Positions 6,156 through 9,049 of a stretch of 9,049 bases of DNA are shown in pieces (position 1 is the first letter of the stretch; every line of letters starts with the position of its first letter). The notes under the pieces were generated by a model. That model was not told where the DNA came from, ran no database searches, and worked only from the letters and a program-made list of their open reading frames with translations. Origin of the DNA: Candidatus Heimdallarchaeota archaeon (GTDB taxonomy: Archaea; Asgardarchaeota; Njordarchaeia; Njordarchaeales; JAMOTR01); the NCBI GenBank assembly GCA_027068385.1, contig JAMOTR010000026.1, forward strand, positions 1-9,049, read 5' to 3'. The translations under genes and the position numbers were made by a program.

Positions 6156-7339
6156 TCAAAAATTTCACACCCGTTATCCTTTAGGTCCTCTACGAGCTTC
6201 TCGAAGTCGTTCTTCGTTCCTAGTATCACGTATCCTGAGAACTCCATTCCTTCTACGGGGAGCTTGCGCATGCACGCGTTAATAGCTAGAGCGTGATGCT
6301 CGCTAAGCGTCTTAAGAGCGTCAGCGGGCCCGCGGAACTTAAGATAGAAGAGACGCTCATCCTTGTTGAGGCCGTATAAGATCGCCTCCATAAGAGCGGG
6401 CGGATCTATGTTACCCCCGCTTATTACGAGCACGACCCTCTTCCCTTCCACGTCTAAGTCTCCGGATAACAGAGCCGCCACGGATGCCGCTCCGGCCCCT
6501 TCGGCTATTACCTTATCCCGCTTAGCGAGTATGTATATCGCGTTTAGAAGCTCCTCGTCCCCGATTAACTTGAAATCGTCCACGAGCTCCGCTATGATCT
6601 TCGTCGTAATGTTACCCGGCTCCTTCACGGCTATCCCATCGGGGAGTATAAATCCTCCGTGGTACTTTTCTACGGGTAATTTCGGCTTGCCTTTAGCCTC
6701 GGCCCGCTTAAGGTAAGCGTGAGGGAACTTCTTAGATTGTACACCGACGATCTTCACGTCCTTCTTAATGCTCTTTAGAGCTATCGAGATCCCGGATATT
6801 AGTCCCCCGCCGCCCACGGGTACGACCACGATATCCGGATCTACCTCGCTTATCTCTAGTCCTATCGTTCCCTGTCCCGCTATCACGTCTGGGTCGTCGA
6901 AGGGGTGAACGAACACTCTATGTTCCTTCTCGGCCAACTCTATCGCCTTCTTAGCCGCCTCGTCGAAGATCTCACCGTGTAGAAGCACCTCACCGCCGAA
7001 CCGCTTAATCCTATTAATCTTCAACTGCGGGGCCGTTGTGGGCATCACTATCGTAGCCTTAGCGCCTAACGTCGTGGAGGCGTAAGCTACGGCTTGGCCG
7101 TGATTACCTGTGCTAGCCGCTACGACCCCGTTCTTCCTCGCTTTATCTAGGTTCCTCAAGATCTTACTAAACGCCCCACGGGCCTTGAACGAGCCCGTTA
7201 CCTGCAAGTTCTCGAGCTTTAGATATACCTCAGCGTTAAACAGTTTCGATAAATAAAGGGACTTCACTACGGGAGTGCGTACGACGTAAGGCCTTATAAG
7301 CTCATCAGTCTTACGGATATATTCTAGATCCGGACGCAT
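6152..7339 (-). CDS. ilvA: Threonine ammonia-lyase (threonine dehydratase), PLP-dependent
   Basis: Converts L-threonine to 2-oxobutyrate and ammonia, the entry to isoleucine synthesis or a catabolic step; serine is a common second substrate. The 395 residues match the ~400-residue catabolic/archaeal form. Seen: RTPVVKSLYLSKLF (21-34), LENLQVTGSFKARGA (42-56) with the PLP-binding Lys52, the substrate loop ASTGNHGQ (75-82), the phosphate-binding GGGGL (176-180), AEGAGAAS (279-286), and SGGN (307-310), which caps the PLP ring. After about residue 328 comes a ~65-residue ACT-like regulatory segment (RLFYLKFRGP... YVILGTKNDFEKLVEDL), so allosteric control by an amino acid is plausible. The ATG at 7339 lies about 30 nt from a TATA-like box. 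The stop codon overlaps the start of the malic enzyme, indicating coupled translation. Confidence 0.95.
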   Translation of the reverse strand: MRPDLEYIRKTDELIRPYVVRTPVVKSLYLSKLFNAEVYLKLENLQVTGSFKARGAFSKILRNLDKARKNGVVAASTGNHGQAVAYASTTLGAKATIVMPTTAPQLKINRIKRFGGEVLLHGEIFDEAAKKAIELAEKEHRVFVHPFDDPDVIAGQGTIGLEISEVDPDIVVVPVGGGGLISGISIALKSIKKDVKIVGVQSKKFPHAYLKRAEAKGKPKLPVEKYHGGFILPDGIAVKEPGNITTKIIAELVDDFKLIGDEELLNAIYILAKRDKVIAEGAGAASVAALLSGDLDVEGKRVVLVISGGNIDPPALMEAILYGLNKDERLFYLKFRGPADALKTLSEHHALAINACMRKLPVEGMEFSGYVILGTKNDFEKLVEDLKDNGCEIFE

Positions 7340-7366
7340 AGAAGGCGAAGGATGGGTCGGTTCTAG

Positions 7367-7376
7367 GTTTTATCTC
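7367..7376 (-). promoter_or_regulatory. Putative TATA box of the ilvA-malic enzyme operon
   Basis: Minus-strand AGATAAAACC is centred about 32 nt before the ATG at 7339, giving a predicted leader of about 5 nt. It lies in the 43-base gap after the upstream hypothetical gene, which shows no T-tract after its TAA stop, so read-through from that gene is also possible. Confidence 0.4.
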
Positions 7377-7382
7377 TCTCAT

Positions 7383-7934
7383 TTATATAGATTGTTCGTT
7401 GAGGATTCTTAGCGCCTCTTCGTAACTCGGGGCGACTACGCATCCCGTATTCGTGATGAAACCGCTCCCCACGCGCTTAAATTCCTCTTCCATGATCCTC
7501 TTACCGTATCCCGGTATCACGTATAGCCCGTTTATTACTCTAGGTATGCGCTCCCCCTCCGGCCTTTCCTCCACCACCTCCTCAATTTCCACGCTTTCAT
7601 CCCCCATGTATACGTATGTGTCGACGCCCAGGTCCTTTAATAAGAGACCCGTCCTCAACGTCGCCTCGTCCTCCGTAGCTATGATCGCCACCTCGAACCC
7701 GCTTAGGTTCTTCACGTTAAACGGATCCAAGACGTCCAATATATGAGGGAACGGAACGTACACGAACGGGCTCATGATCTTAACGTTGAGCATGTCGTGT
7801 GCTTTGGGCTTATAGTGCAAACTAAACACGAAATCGCGCATAGTGGGGACGCTGGACATGAACTCGCTTAGGAGCTCTTCGACGCGTTGATCATATCCTA
7901 TAATTAAGGTGGGCGGAATCTGAGCCCTCCGCAT
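7383..7934 (-). CDS. Conserved-looking hypothetical protein, 183 residues, family not recognised
   Basis: I do not recognise this protein. It is soluble, with no signal peptide or membrane segment. An N-terminal part (1-75) reads PPTLIIGYDQRVEELLSEF and then PFVYVPFPHILDVLDP. The middle has a Rossmann-like alternation of a hydrophobic strand and a helix: FEVAIIATEDEATLRTGLLL (80-99) then DLGVDTYVYMGD (101-112). An acidic stretch follows (112-125), then LYVIPGYGKRIMEEEF and a C-terminal VVAPSYEEALRILNE helix. A single Cys (165) is present. Codon use matches its neighbours, and the start ATG has a good TATA-like box upstream, so it is very likely expressed. It diverges from eS30 and lies 43 bases upstream of the threonine ammonia-lyase on the same strand. 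A nucleotide-binding role is only a guess from the alternating pattern. Confidence 0.85.
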   Translation of the reverse strand: MRRAQIPPTLIIGYDQRVEELLSEFMSSVPTMRDFVFSLHYKPKAHDMLNVKIMSPFVYVPFPHILDVLDPFNVKNLSGFEVAIIATEDEATLRTGLLLKDLGVDTYVYMGDESVEIEEVVEERPEGERIPRVINGLYVIPGYGKRIMEEEFKRVGSGFITNTGCVVAPSYEEALRILNEQSI

Positions 7935-7950
7935 TATCGTTTGAAGGACG

Positions 7951-7963
7951 TGATATAAGAAAG
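7951..7963 (-). promoter_or_regulatory. Putative TATA box of the 183-residue hypothetical gene
   Basis: Minus-strand TTTCTTATATCA is centred about 23-25 nt before the ATG at 7934 and fits an archaeal BRE/TATA arrangement for a leaderless transcript. It shares the 68-base divergent region with the eS30 promoter. Confidence 0.5.
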
Positions 7964-7968
7964 CGCCT

Positions 7969-7981
7969 CGAAAAGTTATTA
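7969..7981 (+). promoter_or_regulatory. Putative BRE/TATA element of the eS30 gene
   Basis: CGAAAAGTTATTA is centred about 26 nt before the ATG at 8003. A purine-rich CGAAAA lies on the BRE side. The spacing supports the ATG at 8003, not the TTG at 7994, as the start. Confidence 0.45.
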
Positions 7982-8002
7982 CCTGGGTTCGTATTGAGCG
8001 GT

Positions 8003-8194
8003 ATGGTAGTCCACGGTAGATTGGAGTATGCGGGTAAGGTGCGTAAGGCTACGTTAGAGGATTTGAAGAGGCGCGGTATTACGCCTAAGGAGCGTCACAA
8101 TCCGTTCCCCCGCAAGAGGGCTAGGATGATTTATGTGAGGAGGTTCCAGCTTAGGATACCTCCGGGCCAGCCTAGGAGGCGTAGGACTCGCTGA
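8003..8194 (+). CDS. rps30e: Small ribosomal subunit protein eS30
   Basis: A small, very basic 30S protein of 63 residues. Seen: MVVHGRLEYAGKVRKAT at the N-terminus, matching the eS30 pattern (V/T)HGSLxxAGKVRxQT, then a basic block RKRARMIYVRRFQLRIPPGQ (38-57), matching the RRMxYNRRF core of the eukaryotic FAU-encoded protein, and an Arg-rich end RRRRTR. Between them lies a spacer (about 18-36) somewhat longer than in the versions I recall. The ATG at 8003 is preferred over the TTG at 7994 because family members start just before the VHG motif and because the TATA spacing fits. The gene heads a same-strand group with eL21 and rpoF but is followed by a T5 run directly after its stop and a TATA-like box before eL21, so it may form its own transcript. 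Its presence points to a TACK-like archaeon. Confidence 0.88.
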   Translation: MVVHGRLEYAGKVRKATLEDLKRRGITPKERHNPFPRKRARMIYVRRFQLRIPPGQPRRRRTR

Positions 8195-8199
8195 TTTTT
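8195..8199 (+). terminator. T5 tract directly after the eS30 stop
   Basis: TGA (8192-8194) is followed immediately by TTTTT. Oligo-T without a hairpin is the known archaeal intrinsic signal. The downstream eL21 gene has its own TATA-like box at 8211-8221. Confidence 0.5.
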
Positions 8200-8210
8200 A
8201 ACACGAAGGA

Positions 8211-8221
8211 GTATTTCTAAA
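8211..8221 (+). promoter_or_regulatory. Putative TATA box of the eL21 gene
   Basis: GTATTTCTAAA is centred about 27 nt before the ATG at 8244, consistent with a leaderless eL21 mRNA. No Shine-Dalgarno sequence is visible just before that ATG. Confidence 0.42.
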
Positions 8222-8243
8222 GAGCCTCGGTTATGCCGGAACT

Positions 8244-8621
8244 ATGGTCGTGAAGTCTCACGGGTTTAGGAGCAGGAGCAGGAAGATTCTCTCTCGTCAT
8301 CCTAGGGAGCGTGGTAAGATCCCCGTTACTCCCCGGCTCATCGATTATCAGCCGGGAGACTACGTGGACATCATCATCAACCCCGCGGTACATAAGGGAA
8401 TGCCCCATAGGCGCTTCCACGGAAGGACCGGCCGCATAATCGGAAAGCGCGGAAGGGCGTACATAGTGGAGGTGCGCGACGGAGGAAAGATTAAGACCCT
8501 CATCGTTCGGCCGGATCATCTGAGGCCTTCTAAGAGCGTAAATAAGCGAGTTTTTAATAGATCGTATGAGATATATCGACCCGGATCTCCCCAGGCCTCG
8601 TATCAAAGTGATCGAGAGTGA
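8244..8621 (+). CDS. rpl21e: Large ribosomal subunit protein eL21 with an out-of-family C-terminal tail
   Basis: Archaeal/eukaryotic 50S protein L21e. Seen: KSHGFRSRSRKILSRHPRER (4-23), GDYVDIIINPAVHKGMPHRR (38-57), FHGRTGRIIGKRGRAYIVEV (58-77), and GGKIKTLIVRPDHLRP (80-95), a complete family core. Archaeal members usually end a few residues after HLRP, at roughly 95-105. Here the frame stays open to residue 125 and overlaps rpoF by 56 bases. The bases just after the core (8538-8546, GTAAATAAG) hold TAA in both other frames and are followed by a T5 run at 8551-8555, exactly what follows true stops elsewhere in this window. The tail may therefore reflect a one-base change, real or an assembly error, or a genuine extension. 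The eL21-rpoF order is conserved in archaea. Confidence 0.92.
   Translation: MVVKSHGFRSRSRKILSRHPRERGKIPVTPRLIDYQPGDYVDIIINPAVHKGMPHRRFHGRTGRIIGKRGRAYIVEVRDGGKIKTLIVRPDHLRPSKSVNKRVFNRSYEIYRPGSPQASYQSDRE
8538..8546 (+). promoter_or_regulatory. Possible TATA box of rpoF within the eL21 3' end
   Basis: GTAAATAAG is centred about 24 nt before the ATG at 8566, the spacing seen for other genes here. The same bases also carry the two out-of-frame TAA triplets discussed under eL21, so the A/T richness may have either cause. Confidence 0.3.
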
Positions 8622-8964
8622 GGAATACGTGAGCATGCTCGAACTACGTAAGATACTCATAGAGGCCTCCAAGCGCGTTAGAGCTCCGGAGATTAACGAC
8701 CTCATAGAGTACACCGGTCTTTATAAGGAACTAGTGGAGAAAGACATACCCATAGAGAAGCTGAAGGAGTTACGCGAGCGGCTCGAATCGGAGAAGGGGA
8801 TTCATCCCAAGTATGCCGCGATACTAGTCTCGCATATGCCCGTATGCGCCGACGAGATCTCCGAGATTCTTCCTAGGTCCGTGCTTAGGGACATGAGACC
8901 CGAGGATCTAGAGGAGATAGCGGAGAGATTTAGATCCGTGCTTAAGGAGTCGACCGAGGACTAA
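8566..8964 (+). CDS. rpoF: DNA-directed RNA polymerase subunit Rpo4 (RpoF, Rpb4-like)
   Basis: Stalk subunit of archaeal RNA polymerase, which pairs with Rpo7 and binds emerging RNA. The 132 residues fit the family (about 110-130). Seen: an N-terminal strand ESEEYVSMLELRKILIEA (17-34), matching the family's tip-binding start, a charged helical region (43-75), and a C-terminal HRDC-like helical part with HPKYAAILVSHMP (80-92), DEISEILPRSVLRDM (96-110) and EDLEEIAERFRSVL (113-126). The identification is helped by position: after eL21 and before a probable DUF655 gene, the common archaeal order. The start is uncertain. ATG 8566 gives a 15-residue leader before the family core and a 56-base overlap with the eL21 frame. 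GTG 8608 would begin at VIESEEYV and cut the overlap to 14 bases, but lacks a clear Shine-Dalgarno. Confidence 0.85.
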   Translation: MRYIDPDLPRPRIKVIESEEYVSMLELRKILIEASKRVRAPEINDLIEYTGLYKELVEKDIPIEKLKELRERLESEKGIHPKYAAILVSHMPVCADEISEILPRSVLRDMRPEDLEEIAERFRSVLKESTED

Positions 8965-8969
8965 TTTTT
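8965..8969 (+). terminator. T5 tract directly after the rpoF stop
   Basis: TAA (8962-8964) is followed immediately by TTTTT and then GTTG, the same arrangement as after eS30 and uS9. It may end or attenuate the eL21-rpoF transcript before the next gene. Confidence 0.45.
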
Positions 8970-8994
8970 GTTGATCTCTAAAAATTACCACTAC

Positions 8995-9049
8995 ATGGTC
9001 TTCGGTAAGAAGAAAAAGAAACCGGAAAAGCCCGTAACGAGGCGCGAGA
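8995..9049 (+). CDS. 5' end of a gene, probably the DUF655 protein (cut by the window edge)
   Basis: Eighteen codons are open from the ATG at 8995 to the right edge: a Lys-rich start MVFGKKKKKPEKPVTRRE. An in-frame TTG at 8971 would add eight residues. The sequence alone is too short to assign. The call rests on gene order, since in many archaea eL21, rpoF, a DUF655 protein and ksgA are adjacent, and on the fact that DUF655 proteins start with a charged segment before their conserved domain. It begins 30 bases after the rpoF stop, with an A/T-rich CTCTAAAAATTA in between. Confidence 0.4.
   Translation, partial: MVFGKKKKKPEKPVTRRE

Noticed and set aside
7994..8002. TTG start for eS30 adding three residues
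   Set aside because: Family members begin just before the VHG motif, and the TATA-like box is 26 nt from the ATG at 8003.
8217..8714. 165-codon open frame antisense to eL21 and rpoF
   Set aside because: Covers two well-supported conserved genes on the other strand, with no family features and no promoter or Shine-Dalgarno.
1..9049. CRISPR arrays, insertion sequences, tRNA or integration sites
   Set aside because: Gaps between genes are all under about 80 bases; I saw no direct repeats with spacers, transposase motifs, terminal inverted repeats or cloverleaf-like sequence.

Overview
This 9.05 kb window is archaeal chromosome, most likely from a thermophilic TACK-type lineage (Thermoproteota, Korarchaeota or relatives). 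The archaeal assignment rests on aIF2-alpha, Nop10, eL21, Rpo4 (RpoF) and archaeal-type uL13/uS9. The TACK lean rests on an eS30 gene, which from general knowledge is found in TACK and Asgard lineages and not in typical Euryarchaeota. Most promoter-proximal genes have an A/T-rich TATA-like element about 24-30 nt before the start codon, as expected for leaderless archaeal mRNAs. Genes inside operons instead have Shine-Dalgarno sequences. No mobile element, CRISPR array, tRNA or rRNA is visible. Coding density is very high and no gap between genes exceeds about 80 bases.

Layout. (1) 1-1153, minus: the N-terminal 384 residues of a secreted, sequon-rich protein that runs off the left edge. (2) 1217-2114, minus: a uL13-uS9 two-gene operon. 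(3) 2195-3178, plus: an Ntn-type isoaspartyl peptidase/L-asparaginase, divergent from uL13. (4) 3207-4193, plus: aIF2-alpha followed by Nop10. (5) 7339-4161, minus: threonine ammonia-lyase and a malic enzyme with an unrecognised ~230-residue C-terminal extension, joined by a GTGA stop/start overlap. The malic enzyme gene ends inside the 3' end of nop10. (6) 7383-7934, minus: a 183-residue protein I do not recognise. (7) 8003 to the right edge, plus: eS30, eL21, Rpo4 and the first codons of a gene that by context is probably the DUF655 protein.

How the genes work together. Most of the window is translation and transcription housekeeping: three ribosomal proteins of the usual archaeal set plus eS30, an initiation factor, an H/ACA RNP protein and an RNA polymerase stalk subunit. 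The metabolic part handles small amino acids and 2-oxoacids. Asparaginase gives aspartate, threonine ammonia-lyase gives 2-oxobutyrate, and malic enzyme gives pyruvate. The last two products are the substrates pair for isoleucine synthesis, so their translational coupling may matter.

The points most worth a second look are the long C-terminal extension on the malic enzyme, the C-terminal tail of eL21 that reads past a stop-like/T-tract sequence into rpoF, and a recurring arrangement in which a run of five or six T residues directly abuts the stop codon.
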